The notes: generated from the sequence alone by a model not told the origin. Shown: positions 44,262 through 55,972, numbered from the stretch's first letter. The stretch: 64,000 bases of DNA from Helicoverpa zea (GCF_022581195.2 NC_061475.1:8680001-8744000); one strand, 5' to 3'. Program-made: numbers and translations.

Positions 44262-46041
44262 GTCGTCTAAGTAGACAGAGGGACGATGAGCCACCCGAAC
44301 TCACCGCCCACAGACCCACGCCTACGGTGGCCGGGAGTCATCTCGCGACACCCGGCGCCCATGGTGTCTACCTGGTCCAGCGTGGCGGCCGGGATGAGAG
44401 GTGCGAACTCTCTGGCGTTCCACCTCCTCCTTCTCGAGCATGACCGCTTCGCAGAAGGAGGCGACGGCATCCCATTCCCTCTCGCCCCGGTCCATGGCCT
44501 GAACCAGGGCCGGACGCGAGAGGTCGCCGCCGCCCAAAGCCTCGACGAGGACCCGGCGGTGCCCCTCCCATGCGGGGCACACCTGGACTGTGTGGTCCAC
44601 TGTGTCCTCGGGGCTGTCCGCACAATGGTGACACACGGGCGCCTCCTCACGTCCGATTCGGTGCAGGTACCTACCGAAACAACCGTGTCCGGTGAGGACC
44701 TGCGTCATGCGGTACGTGAGGGCGCCATGACTCCTCCCGAGCCACTCCTCAAAGAGGGGACTTACCTCCACGATCGTGGCGTGCCCTGCACTGGGTTGCG
44801 ACAGTCGCTCCCTCCAGGCCACCATGAGATCGCGCCGGAGCTCTGCCCGCTGCGCGACAACTTGCCGCGGCAACGGGGTTTCCCCCCGGCGCTGAGCCTC
44901 CTCGCGCCAGTCGAACAGGCGCAAGAAGACCCTCGCCTCCAGATCCCACGGTGGCAGTCCAGCAAGTAGGCCAGCTGCTTCGCGGGAGATCGTGCGGTGC
45001 CCCCGGATTAGCCTAATGGCTATCACCCTTTGGGGCACGTTCAGGTAGTGTAAAGCCCGCGGCCGTACCGAACGTGCCCTTACCGGGGCCCCATAAAGGG
45101 CCATGGACCGCATGACCTCCGCGTAGAGTTTACGGCAGGGGGCGTTTGGGCCTCCCAGATTAGACAGGAGCCATTTGAAGGCAGCACCTGCCTTCTCCAG
45201 TTTTGGGGCCCAAACGTCGGAAATGCTCGACGAAGTTCCACCGGCGGTCGAGGACGAGTCCCAGGTATTTCATCGCCCTCTCGATGCCGATGGGAACCCA
45301 CCCCCCCCCACCGTGACTTGGGAGCCTGAAGGTGGCGCGTTCCGAAGCCCATGAAAACACATGGCCTCGGATTTGTGCAAGGCCACCTCCAGGCCCAGCA
45401 GCTGGATCCTCTCAATGACTGTCGCAACCCCGCGCGTCATTATGTCGGCCGCCTCCTGGTGCAACCTCCCCTGTGCCAGAACCAGCGTGTCGTCAGCGTA
45501 GCAGACCACGCTGACGCCGCTAGGGAGGTCGGCGCGCAGCACCCAGTCGTAGCCGATGTTCCACAAGAGCGGCCCCAGAACCGACCCCTGCGGAACACCG
45601 CACGACATCTCTCGCCGGTTCCATTCCCCGTTGTGACCAGGGTAAATGATGGACCTATCCGACAGATACTCCTCGACCACGCGACGAAGGTAGGTCGGCA
45701 CCCAGTGATACCGGAGTGCCTCCCTAATGCAACTCCAGGGAAGGGTGTTGAAGGCGTTGGCGATGTCAAGAGACACCGCCAAGACGACCCCCCCCCCCCT
45801 CCGGGACATCCCCCGTCGTGAGAGCTCTCACGCGCATGATGGCGTCCACCGTTGAGCGCCCCCTGCGGAAACCGAACTGGTGGTCCGCAAGGTTCGGCCC
45901 TATCCCCCCAAGGTGCGCGACGAGGCGGTTTGCGACAACTCGCTCGAAGAGCTTGCCCACCTCGTCGAGCAACACGATGGGCCGGTATGCGGACGGAGAG
46001 TCCGCAGGGAGGTTGTTATACCTACGTTGTTCCATTAAATA
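44262..46041 (-). mobile_element. R1-clade LINE with RT and zinc-finger end, three frame breaks
   Basis: The reverse strand encodes about 580 aa of an R1-type pol. 46044-45766 gives SAYRPIVLLDEVGKLFERVV and FGFRRGRSTVDAIMRVR. 45809-45270 gives VSLDIANAFNTLPWSCIREA, CGVPQGSVLGPLLWNIGYDW and VVCYADDTLVLAQ (catalytic YADD). 45360-45160 and 45113-44322 give YGAPVRARSVRPRALHYLNV, ISREAAGLLAGLPPWDLEAR and the final CHHCADSPEDTVDH zinc-finger region. Frames change at a 12-C run (45788-45799), at a 9-C run (45301-45309) and near the 'ttttggggccc' at about 45200-45210. The copy starts inside the RT and lacks the last 270 bases of 3' UTR, so it is truncated at both ends. The C-terminal part is almost identical to 5808-6257. 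Confidence 0.85.
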
Positions 46042-46297
46042 CACAATAACCCAAAAACAATTATCGCATTATACCAATGATTAAAAACTATTTACATTAA
46101 TTTTCATAACTATTTACATTAAATAACAATAAAGTTTTTAATGCACTTTGACTCTTATTTAAATTAATAATAGGGAATTGGTTTGCAAGTGACTATATAA
46201 GCCGAAACAGACGTCAACTGTCAACTGTGAATTGAAATGATAATTGATAATTTTCGCAGGATATGTACGACTGTACGTGTATGTCCTAGACAAGAAT

Positions 46298-46380
46298 TAG
46301 TGTGTTTCGGAGGGCACGTTAATCTGTAGATCCCGGTTGTCATTGCACATCCGACTAGGTTGAGGAGGTCTGGTTCGAGA
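46298..46380 (+). repeat. Type-A SINE fragment with internal deletion
   Basis: 'gtgtttcggagggcacgtta' and 'gtagatcccggttgtcattg' are followed at once by 'ggttgaggaggtctgg', so the centre is deleted. Confidence 0.6.
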
Positions 46381-46689
46381 AAATTTTATAGTGAGTGTAA
46401 ACGCCATACCAAACCATAGCTATATATAAAATCAAGCACATCAGCTCGTCTACATATCCGCAATCCAAGGAGTTCCCCTTCCTGCCGGGCTACCGGAGGA
46501 AATCGACAAGGAACAGTCTTCACGTTATTTGCTATTATGTGTAGGAAGATGTTATAATAATTTAGATTGAATGTAGAGAATTGTTTCCTGGGTTAATAGT
46601 AGTTTGATGATGGAACTAGCTGCTTTACTCGGTTTCAACGGGTGTACTCACGGGTGTACTTCAGAGTATTCAAAAGGCACTTAAAATTG

Positions 46690-47128
46690 GTAGGTCCCGG
46701 CTGTCATTTGAACATCTTTGGCAGTTGATTCCGGGTCAGGCAAGTATCGGCACGGATATTGAGCTCTCGGCGGAAGAGTGGGGCTCGCTTTGCGCACTGT
46801 ACACATAAGGCAATAAACCAATAAATCGCTTCTGCGCAGGTGAAGGTCAGGGCTCAATATCCGTGCCGATAACTATACCAATGCAACTTTTCTAAGTTTG
46901 TATGTACTTTCTAAGTATATCTTAGACACCAGTGACCGTGTTTCAGTGGGCACGATAAAGTGTAGATCTCTGGTATCGTTGAAGGTATTTAGCAGTCGTT
47001 ACGGATAGTTTAGAAAGTTTGCAAACCTGTCTTACATAGGGGTATTCGGTTGCCCGGGTAACTAGGAGGAAATCAGATAGGCAGTCGCTCTTTGTAAAAC
47101 ACTGGTACTCAGCTGCATCAACTACAAG
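46690..47128 (+). repeat. Type-A SINEs, one split by a MITE
   Basis: 46690-46730 is a piece of one SINE body. At 46731 a second SINE begins in its B-box ('ttccgggtcaggcaagta'), is split by the MITE 46746-46874, and resumes with 'ccaatgcaacttttctaagt' through 'gtactcagctgcatca' at 47125. The order of events is SINE, SINE, MITE. Confidence 0.7.
46746..46874. mobile_element. MITE, TCGGCACGGATATTGAGC ends
   Basis: TCGGCACGGATATTGAGC at the left pairs with GCTCAATATCCGTGCCGA at the right. It belongs to the family of 35175-35422 but has an internal deletion and has lost the outermost 'tagtta' on the left. Confidence 0.72.
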
Positions 47129-49370
47129 CTAGCTTGAACTTCATTATGTAAAATTAGTTACTAAAATAAACCGCACTAATACCAAACTAACCACAAACTA
47201 ATTCCGCCACTTCAGGCGTCAAAAATCGTGTGAAAATTAGATTAAAATGAGAGTGGCAAATAAACTAATGTTATTAATTGTTAGTACAAAACGTTAACCA
47301 ATCGGCGCAGTAATTATAGGGCTAAAATAAATATCACGTCAGAGTTGCACGGAAATTAATTACACTATGAATATTAATAGCTTTGGGTGGTGGTACAAGG
47401 ATTGGGAGATCGCGATTTGGGTTGAATGTTTAATGTGACTTCGAGCGGTTCGAATAACAAAAAGAAAAACCGACAAGAGACGCAATCGTCTCTTGTCGGT
47501 TTTTCTCCATAGGACCAACTTTTTACAACTGTACACACAGATTTGGCGTTTTATTAGGAACTATAAGTATGATAGGCCCACATAGACACAGAAGAATAAT
47601 TAAAGAAGTGGCTTGAATAATCTACGAATACTTATTTCTCTATGTACATATATTGTTCGTAACTATATAATATACCTACTATTCTTTTTCACACTATGTC
47701 TTTCTTTTTTCTATCTCTTTCACACTATGTCTTTCTTTTTTCTATCTTTTTTATACGGTACAATAAATAAACTTATTTGTGTATGTTTGTGTAGAGATAA
47801 ATGTAACTTTTGAAACCGCCACAAGCATTTGTTTATTTGAGCAAAAAATCCTTAATTCAATACATAACTGAAGCCGTAAAAAATAAAATACCAATATTCA
47901 AATTACATCACAAAATCGCTATCGCTTATGCCTCAAACCGCTTACAACCCCAGAATATTGATGTAACACGTACCAGAGTGAGCGGTTGTCGTCAAAACGC
48001 GCACGTTGTGGCCCCACACCGCGTTCTGTGGCCCCACACTGCCGAAAGCAGCTTAATGGCGGTTATAAAGGGTGTTTGGTAAACAGCGAGTTACCAGTAC
48101 TTTAGCTTTTTTTATACAAGGGTGTTGTTTTTATTGAGTGTACGAAAATAAGGTATGTTTGGGTTGATTTTCGTATTAGGGGATTGAGTGATTATATATT
48201 AACTGGGCTGCGTGTGTTGAGTTCAATTTTTGTGTAGGTATATCTAAATCTGCTCTGAAACGATTTTGAAAAATATTTTACGAATACAATGATATGTTAT
48301 TTGCGCTATTATAAGTCAATTTAATCATGTAATCTGTAATGTAATGTATATCTAAAATATGTATTTAATTTTGTAATATTTTTTACGGAATATATTAATC
48401 TTGTTTTTCAATGGGTTTTACCTGGAATAAATAATCATGGACTTTATTGTATTCTATGACAGGAAACCTCAACAAACTTTTTGACACTCAAACCTAACGT
48501 TTTCAACATCGATTTTTCTGCTCAATTTAAAAGCTGCAACCCCCACTTTTGACAACCAACACATAAAACCACAAAACAGCTTATTTAATCTTTAATCTGC
48601 TGTTACCAGTGGTTTACAGGCTCGGTTTAACTTTGAATCAGTAGTAATTTCACGGACCACGACCTCTGATGGTAAGTGTCACTTCAAAAGTTGTGTTGCT
48701 ATTTATTTTTCGATTTAAAACTGAATTTACTCTGAGTTGTTCAATCTGGCCTGTTTGTTGCTGTGATATATGGGGATGAAATATGCTGGATTTTATAAGG
48801 TAGATTGCTGGTGTAGTATTTGTAAGAGCGACTGTCGTGCGTGGGGTTTTGGGTTCGATTTGAGGGCCGAACTTGCTGTTTTTCTGAAAAACCTTTTGCA
48901 AAGTAGCCCGTAATTTATGGCAGTTGGTGATATACCTTGTTGATCTTTTTGATATCCCTTGGAGAGGTAATTACAATTGTCTGTCAAAATTTCATCCAAA
49001 ACGATTAAGCCCCTTTAATTAACAAACATTTAAATTCTCTGTCCCATTTGCAACCGTACAGTTAAATCATATCTAATCGATTCACTCGATTTTTATTCTA
49101 TTTCCTCGATTCGATATCAAAACAAACACAAAACAAGATTCCTAATAAATAACACTACATAAATCGTCAGTGATCCTTTTAATAAATTCAATATTATCAC
49201 ATTTCCCTCTTCATATGAAAAACAAAACCAAAAAAGACTGAAATAAAGAAAATGAAACAGTTCATTTCATGCTTGAACCAATTCTGATCTAATTGGAAAT
49301 TGCATTAAAAATTGAATCGTGTTTTTCGTGTTTTTCCAATTAAAATTGCATTTACACTTGAACTGGAAAA
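47129..49370. other. No gene; hairpin and short tandem repeats
   Basis: 47463-47506 is a perfect 20-bp hairpin (listed separately). 47688-47748 holds two copies of a 30-bp pyrimidine-rich unit ('ttcacactatgtctttcttt'). 48010-48050 repeats 'tgtggccccacac' twice. The frame 47810-48082 has no domain. The rest is AT-rich. Confidence 0.45.
47463..47506. repeat. Perfect 20-bp hairpin
   Basis: The left arm agaaaaaccgacaagagacg (47463-47482) and the right arm cgtctcttgtcggtttttct (47487-47506) pair perfectly around the loop 'caat'. No target duplication or gene is seen next to it. Confidence 0.8.
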
Positions 49371-49503
49371 TGCATGGAGAATAAAATGACTAGCGGAGAT
49401 GTCATAACGCAAATCTCTTAAGAAAGAAGCGCGTCAAAATGCGGGTGTTCGGGGGACGAGGAACGTTACTAGTTCCACCCTTAATTGCCTTCTATGGAAC
49501 CCA

Positions 49504-49623
49504 CCCTGTTACTGTTACAGCCTTTTTATCGTCCCACTGCTGGGCTGCGGCCTCCTCTCACACGGAGAAGGATTGAGCATTAATCACCACGCTTGCTCAA
49601 TGCGGGTTAGTGATTTCAGATTT
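49504..49623 (-). repeat. Type-B SINE, first part (split)
   Basis: 'ttacagcctttttatcgtcc' to 'gggttagtgatttcagattt' is the tail side of a type-B SINE. It stops in mid-body and continues at 56408-56505 ('gtacaggtttcctcaagatg' to 'cttagaaaaattgcatt'), 6.8 kb away. Confidence 0.8.
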
Positions 49624-49790
49624 TATATACATATAGTCAAATATTTTCAAATATTTCAAATATTTATTGCAATCATGAGTGTTACAAGGTGTTATAAAAT
49701 GTAGAGGTACATACATGATACCCTGTTAGGGCGCAGAAATTTTAATATACAGTTACTTACAAACTATTTAGTTAATCTTAGGTAGTCCAG
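49624..49790. other. Unclear spacer between SINE and MITE
   Basis: AT-rich DNA with 'aaatattt' repeats and 'gagtgttacaaggtgttata', which resembles 33500-33560. It may be a further small insertion. No gene. Confidence 0.35.
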
Positions 49791-49855
49791 CATGTCGATT
49801 CTATAAAATATCACAACTCACTTCGACATCACTCTCACTTCGACTTCGATCTAAA

Positions 49856-50171
49856 GGTAGAATTCCGTGGACGCGACAATAGTCAACCTTTGAAAATGTA
49901 TGGCACCGTTGTCGAGGCCCGTGACAGTCGCGCGCGGCCGACGAATTTCGTAAGCTGCTCGCGGCATTGTCAAAAATTTAATTCTGGTTTTACTAAAATT
50001 CTATAGATGTTATTAAGCGCTAGACCATGTTGAGAAGCGTACGGCCGCGAGCGGCTCACGAAATTCGTCGTCCGCGCGCGACTGTCGCAGCCCTCGGCAG
50101 CGGTGCCATACATTTTCATAGGTTGACTTTTGTCGCGCGCGGCTGCGACAATCGCGACCCACGGAATTCTA
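49856..50171. mobile_element. MITE with AGGTAGAATTCCGTGG ends and TAA duplication
   Basis: AGGTAGAATTCCGTGGACGC at the left pairs with the reverse of GACCCACGGAATTCTACCT at the right, and the stem continues through 'gtatggcaccg' and GC-rich 'gcgcgcgg' arms. TAA stands on both sides, the duplication expected of PIF/Harbinger MITEs. It could be mobilised in trans by a Harbinger transposase, though its ends differ from those of the neighbour element. Confidence 0.78.
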
Positions 50172-51019
50172 CCTTAAAGTTTCGTGATTGACATTGTCAA
50201 ACTACACTAGCGCTTCACTATCGAGCGTGTTGACAAGTTGAACTAAATCAAAGTCGAGATTTTGACAGATTTGTCAAAATCTGTCTATCTATAGGGGAGG
50301 TAGGGGAGAGATGGGCAGTTGGGAGACATGATCAAATCAGAATAAAAGGGGGGTCCTTTTATTCTGATTTCTGATCATAGTTTTGTTTTTTTTTAATTGG
50401 GTAGTTTACGTTACCGACTGGTAACGGTGTTCATCCATAGACTATCTGTCATTTCTGTGAGTTGTCAAGAACAAACACTCGTAAAAGTACTTAAATATTT
50501 TGTTGCGGTTTCGGATCGTTATAAAGAGAAAACTAATGAAAGGTATGTGTATTTTCTATTATTAATTATTGATTGTCAAAATCTCCAGTTACAATTATAG
50601 TAAGTCGATGCAATCCACACCTATTATACCTTTAGAAGAGAGTACTACAGCAATAGTTAATGGGCCCCACGTTTTTATTTTAGTCTAATATGACCGGGAC
50701 CACCTACGTAGGTTGACAGGTAAGTAACTATTTTTTATTTTCTAGTTTTCAGTGCACATAAGATAAAACCGTTTAACTTAAAAGTTTTTTTACCGATTTT
50801 TTTTTCATAAACTAAGTCAAAAGTGTCCAATGCTCTCTATGGTAGGGAGGCTTTTCTTCGTCAGTGAAAATTTGTGAGGTTATAAATCTGCGCGAAAAAT
50901 CCTTTATAGAATCTTGTTTCAGGTACCGTTGCCAACTTGATCTAGAGACTATTATATTTAAAATAGTGTTTAAATAAAGTTCTAAGTGTTTTAAAGTGAT
51001 TAAGTGCCTACATTTAACG

Positions 51020-52652
51020 ATGGCTAGAATGTTTTTGCTTAAATCTTTATTAGAAGGTGCTCATGCTTTAGATAATTTAGAAAAGCGTCAACAATCTGCT
51101 AGAATTCGTAGTTTACCTTTATTAACTCGCGATGATGACTATGTGAGCATATATAGATTGTCAAAGGAGCTAATTGACCAACTGGAGTCTGATTTACTGC
51201 CCCTGATAAAGCCCACAAAACGTCGAGGCAAAGGACTTACAACTCGTGTAAAAGTAAGTATTGACACAGTTTATAGTTGAAAAATTGTAATCAAGCACAC
51301 AATAATAAGAAAAACACTTAGTTCTTAATAAGGAGTATTCCCTTTATGTGGTTTCCCCGCCAGCTGATATGTTTTCAAAAGCCTCTGTACTTCAGTTATA
51401 ATATTGGTATTCTCTTAAGCATGAAAATAACCAAATTGGTCTCAATTTTGTTTTCACTAAATCCAGATAAAGTAGGTATTACATTTTTTATTGATTTATT
51501 GTTTCACAGATACTATGTACTTTATCATTCTTGGCTAGTGGCAGTTACCAGAAGGTTATTAAAGAGGGCATCAGAACTTATTTATCGCAACCGTCTGCAT
51601 CTCGTTGCATAAATGAAGTAGTGGAAGCTCTGAACAATCCGGCCGTAGTAAAAAAATATATAAGGTTTCCTCAAAATCAGCAAGAAAGGCAAATTTTAAA
51701 AGAAAGGTTAGTACCTAGATATAATATAATTTTAATATTATTATAATTAAACTGACCCTTTTATTTTTACAGTTGATCATGTTAGTGATTATTGTAAATT
51801 ACAGGTTCTACAAAAGGTTTGGGTTTCCAGCCACCATAGGCTGTATTGATGGCACTCTGGTGGCAATGAAGAGACCAGCAGAGAACGAAGAACGGTTTTA
51901 CTGCCGCAAAGGCTACCATGCAAGAAATGTGCAATTGGTAAAATGGATTTCAATGTTGTAATCAATTATAATTAGGTATAATAGAGTCATTGTAATTTAT
52001 TTCTTTTTCAGATAACAGATGCAGATTTAAATATTTTACACGTGGATCCCACATATGGAGGAGCTACTCACGATAGCTTCATTTTTAATTATAGTGCTAT
52101 CAAAGACCATTTAGAGGCATTAACAAATGCTGGTGAAGAAGTAGTTTTGCTCGGTAAGTAGATCCTTTCCTGACCCTGCTTCAGAATATAAGCCTAATTA
52201 CTAAGTATAAAAACTACATAGTTATTTTTTTTTCAGGTGATTCAGGATATGCTCAGCGTGCCTACCTCATGACGCCAATTAGTGGCGCTGAAGAGAATTC
52301 CCCTGAAGCTTATTACAATAAGCGTCATTCAACTGCTCGCAACTCAGTTGAGAGAACAATAGGCCTCCTAAAAGGACGATTTAGGTGCTTATTAGTACAC
52401 AGAGTACTCGACTACCATCCAGATGTAGTTGCAAAAATAGTAATTGCATGTTGTGTTTTGCACAACATGTGCAATCGCGCGGGAATTCCGGCAATCTCTA
52501 TTTCCGAGGAAGAAAGAGTAGAAGAGCTTGAAATAATTGCTGAAGCAACAAGGAGGCAAACTAGAGATTTACCATGCAACGCCGATTTAGCTTTAGGTCA
52601 ATTACGAAGGCGAAACTTCGTGAATGGGCTTTGGCGTTCACGTCATAATTAA
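51020..52652 (+). CDS. Harbinger DDE transposase, five exons, 373 aa
   Basis: It cuts and rejoins transposon ends in the nucleus together with the Myb-like partner. Exons: 51020-51253, 51510-51706, 51805-51937, 52012-52153 and 52237-52652; all introns are GT-AG (AAA|gtaagt, tttcacag|ATACT, AG|gttagt, tacag|GTTC, TTG|gtaaaa, ttcag|ATAAC, CTCG|gtaagt, ttcag|GTGATT) and the phases join without a stop. Length suits the family (350-420 aa). The DDE_Tnp_4 core is visible: D159 in FPATIGCIDGTLVAMKRP, HVDPTYGGATHDSFIF at about 198-213, D237 in LGDSGYAQRAYLMTP, and E274 in STARNSVERTIGLLKGRFR, giving D-E spacing of 37, as expected. CCVLHNMCNRAG follows, typical of the family. The N-terminal 78 residues are probably a helix-turn-helix region. 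Start: ATG at 51020 (MARMFLLKSLLEG) in an adenine-rich context. No lesion is seen. Confidence 0.88.
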
Positions 52653-53040
52653 TGGGTGCTAATTAAATAGACTTCTTTTTATTATCATTATTCGGCCCAA
52701 AAATGTATGTTGGCTTCTAAATTACTAAGTCAGCCACAATTAACTATGCCGGATTGCTGAACCAGAGGTCTTGGGTTCGATTCCCGGTTCGGTCGACATT
52801 TGTGTGATGAGCATGCCTGTTGGCCGTGGTCTGGGTGTGACAATATGTATCTATACTAATATTATAAAGAGGAAAACTTTGTTTGTTTGGTTGTAATGGA
52901 TAAACTCAAAAACTACTGGACCAATTTTAAATATTCTTTCAATAATCTTAGCTGATGTTTATTTTGTTTTGATTGAAAAAAATAAAAAAATAAACTTATG
53001 TAAATTAGCTTATTTATTGTTCAACCACCTATAACAATTT
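52653..53040. repeat. Spacer with tRNA-like SINE head and Helitron-like piece
   Basis: 52745-52850 has a B-box-like gggttcgattcccggttcg and 'gagcatgcctgttggccgtg', a SINE of another family. 52852-52935 has 'tatactaatattataaagag' and 'aaaactactggaccaatttt', a Helitron-like repeat. It lies between the convergent Harbinger genes. Confidence 0.5.
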
Positions 53041-53042
53041 AC

Positions 53043-53229
53043 CTAGTTTAGGACCTCGAAGTTTAGTTTAGGCCGAAGCCAAACGCTGAATCCCTTTTGA
53101 GACAACTTTAATCTAAAAATTCTGTCCCTCTCTGCACTCCTCTCCAGAAAGGACTGCATGATCTGCGTATTCAATCTTTGTATCTCCAGCTGCTGTTCTT
53201 CCAACCTCAGGAATCTCTCAGTCATGGAG
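53043..53229 (-). repeat. Partial tandem duplicate of the last Myb-gene exon
   Basis: 53106-53229 repeats 53298-53421 almost exactly (a 192-bp period). On the reverse strand both encode MTERFLRLEEQQLEIQRLNT and QIMQSFLERSAERDRIF. The outer copy lies past the stop codon, so it is not translated in frame. The stop itself is made of bases shared at the junction (CCTCCATGACTG). Confidence 0.85.
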
Positions 53230-55412
53230 GAGAATTCCTATCTCTGTTGACGGCCTCTGCCAATGCTTGCAGCCCTTGACCGACTGCAGCTACAGCTTCA
53301 GCAAAAATTCTGTCCCTCTCTGCACTCCTCTCCAGAAAGGACTGCATGATCTGCGTATTCAATCTTTGTATCTCCAGCTGCTGTTCTTCCAACCTCAGGA
53401 ATCTCTCAGTCATGGAGGAGAATTCCGTTCGCCGTTGTGATGGTGGAAGAGCAGCAACTGAAGACGTGTGACGTGCTGAAAAGAGAACACCTATTACTAC
53501 ATGCGTTAATAAAAACTCTTAAATAAATAGCTGCCTTTCGTTGTGATTTGTCTCAAAAATTGTTTTGATGGTTATTTTTAGTTTGTACTTACACACAGAA
53601 CCACCTCGACTACCACGAACTGTCCTAGAGCGCCGAGAAGGTGAAGCCACTGAAGCTGTGTGACGTGAAACTAAAAAGATAAATATTTACATTTTAAAAT
53701 TCTCGATCTAATGGTAGAGAATGCTGTTTAAATGTATTTTTTACCTACATGATGAAGCCGCAGTTCTTGGAATGACTGGGGAGGCTACTGGGGTGGAACC
53801 ACGGCGTGAAGGTGAAGGTGTGGGCGTATGGGAAAGTGTTACAGTTGGAGGGGACAGGCTGGGATGATAAACATGAGGATTTGGAGGAGGAGTGTTGTCT
53901 AACTGGTTATTCTGAAACAACAGAAACAATCTTAAAAAGGCCCACTTCCTAATATTGAAATTAAATATCGACAATTCCAAGTGACACAGTAAATAATATT
54001 AAAGCACTTAGAATTTCAGAGATAGATACATACCCGTAAAATGCTTTGGCTAGTTCCAACAATGGAGCTGGATGAGGAAGCAAACAGTTTTCTCGAAATT
54101 GCACTAGCTGGTGGTCTGTAATTTCGAGGTGCTGGACTGTCCTCAATCAGGGCGGAATCCTGTAAATTGGATAAAATGCTATCTTCCTTGTGGGATAAAA
54201 TTAAGATTATAATATTATTAGGGTTATTACAAGGATGAATTACTATTTCAATTATATTGGTAATAATAAAATGAATTTCAATATTTATAGATACTAATAG
54301 AATATAATCTAGACACATCATATACAGACATATTTAGTACAAAATAGCTTACATAAAATACAATAGCTGCTGATTCCTCAGTAGGCCGTGCCTGACTCTG
54401 CTGTTGTTGTGGTACATTAATCTATAATAAGTTAACATAAAAAAAAATGCTAGATAAGAGTGTAAAATAATGAATTCCATAAAATTATGAATTAAAAAAT
54501 ATCTTACGTTGTCATCATTAGTATTGTATATAGGTTGTGCTTCGGGTGATGGAGACGGCGTATCATTTTCCTGAAACAGGAAGGTAAATTTAATATAAAA
54601 TTCACTTAACACTAAAAAGGGTCTAATCCACAAAAAAATGGGTGCTGTAAAAACGACAGCAAACCTTGCAGAGTGTTTCTAGTATTACTTACCAATTGCA
54701 TTTCTGAATTTCTTACCGGAAACGGCTGAATGCCTAAATGTGCATCTCCTGTGGAAAAGCTTTCACCACCACACAAAGCAACAATCCTTTCCTCAACCTC
54801 AGTTAGCATCATTTCGTCCTCCACCCCACCACCAGTCCTACGCCTAGCAGCAGAGCGTGCTGCAACTTTTTTTTTAATGGCGCTTTTTTTGTCAGTCCAA
54901 TACTACAATCAAACATTTATTTAAAATTAAAAAGAAAATTAGTTGTCTCCATTTCCACAATATTCTTGGTCAAAAATTGAAAAAGATTACATAAAATCAA
55001 AATAAAATATTTATGAATTCAAGGAACACACTTGAAACCAAGACTATCGGCTATCGCATAAGTGGTTTGCTTTAAGGAATGTGAAGTGGTTCTAACATAC
55101 TGCTGCAAAAAAAAATACTGCTAACCTTGGTCCACTGTTTGTGGGTTTTGATGGTGCCACCTATACTGTTTAAGCGCACGGCTAATTCCTCCCACTGGCT
55201 TCGACTTCGCTCTCTGGCATTTTGCGTTCTCACGAAACCCTTCGCCAGGCCAGGGTTTTGCTCCATAAACTCAACCAGAGTTTCAACCTGAGCCGACGAA
55301 GGGTGAGACGACCTGTCATTTGGACTGAAATTATTGTTGGATTAATAAAATAAACACTTCTTTAATTAATATTATTTTTAACTTTATAACAAGAAATATA
55401 AAATTACTTCAT
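53222..55412 (-). CDS. Harbinger Myb/SANT-like DNA-binding protein, nine exons, 380 aa
   Basis: The accessory protein of PIF/Harbinger elements, which binds transposon ends and helps the transposase enter the nucleus. Proposed exons: 55412-55408 (5 coding bases, ATGAA), 55324-55126, 54902-54717, 54570-54508, 54421-54353, 54159-54034, 53911-53749, 53670-53593 and 53475-53222. All junctions are GT-AG and the lengths sum to 1143 bases, an exact frame. Exons 2-3 carry the trihelix/Myb-like domain: SSAQVETLVEFMEQNPGLAK, SRSQWEELAVRLNSIGGTIK and THKQWTKYWTDKKSAIKKK, with the three regularly spaced Trp. Then come a Pro/Ser-rich, low-complexity middle (NTPPPNPHVYHPSLSPP, SPSRRGSTPVASP), repeated SRHTxSVA motifs in exons 8 and 9, and a C-terminal coiled coil (FLRLEEQQLEIQRLNTQIMQ). 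The tiny first exon is the least sure part. The C-terminus lies next to a tandem duplication. Confidence 0.75.
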
Positions 55413-55559
55413 GATTTTATCACAATTACGGCGAAAACCGGCGAAAACAAACAAGCTTAAACACAATATGAAGACAGAAGATACCCGATATATTACTTTC
55501 CTCTATGACAGAAGAGAAGAAAATATTGTCCACAGATTAATAATGGTATTGGCGCTGTC

Positions 55560-55972
55560 AGTATTTTTTTTCGTAGGGTAAGCATAGATTATATTCACAG
55601 CACGAATTTAGAGATTTCTGTTTATTTTATACTTAAAAGCTGCCTCAAATTCCTTACAATAACAAATTATAACTAAAACATCATATTTAGCTAAAATTCT
55701 GTGTCAAAACTGATAAAATTAAAAACTGATTAATCTCGGTTGACATTTTGTCGAGTGGGGAAGTCACTAGCACAGCATTGGTCGATGTCGAGCTCACTTC
55801 ACTTCGCAAGTGATTAGGTGATGTTTACAGAATGCAAAATCAAGGTCGTTCTGAATCGAATGCGAAGTGAGAGTGAATAGCGAAGTGAAATGCGAGTTGT
55901 TGTTCGAATTTTATAGAATCGACGTGCAGGCAGGCCTTGGCCCTGTTGCGCCCCGCTGGGGTTGCTAACAGT
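55560..55972. repeat. Partial MITE and R1 LINE tail scrap inside Harbinger
   Basis: 55855-55922 is a right end of the GATTCTATAAAA MITE ('gcgaagtgagagtgaatagc', 'gttcgaattttatagaatcg'); no matching left end was found. 55925-55972 is the reverse complement of 6373-6403 and neighbours ('aggccttggccctgttgcgc', 'cccgctggggttgctaac'), a piece of the R1 LINE 3' region. Confidence 0.6.

Noticed and set aside
44286..44969. 227-aa frame on + in the LINE
   Set aside because: Shadow of the R1 pol C-terminus on the opposite strand.
47810..48082. 90-aa open frame
   Set aside because: No domain, AT-rich codon use changing to repeats ('tgtggccccacac'), and no splice context.
49796..55922. Pairing of the left GATTCTATAAAA end with the copy at 55922 as the Harbinger termini
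   Set aside because: That pair would cross the 50294/56337 inverted ends without nesting. Pairing 49796 with 56405 is consistent with all the insertions.
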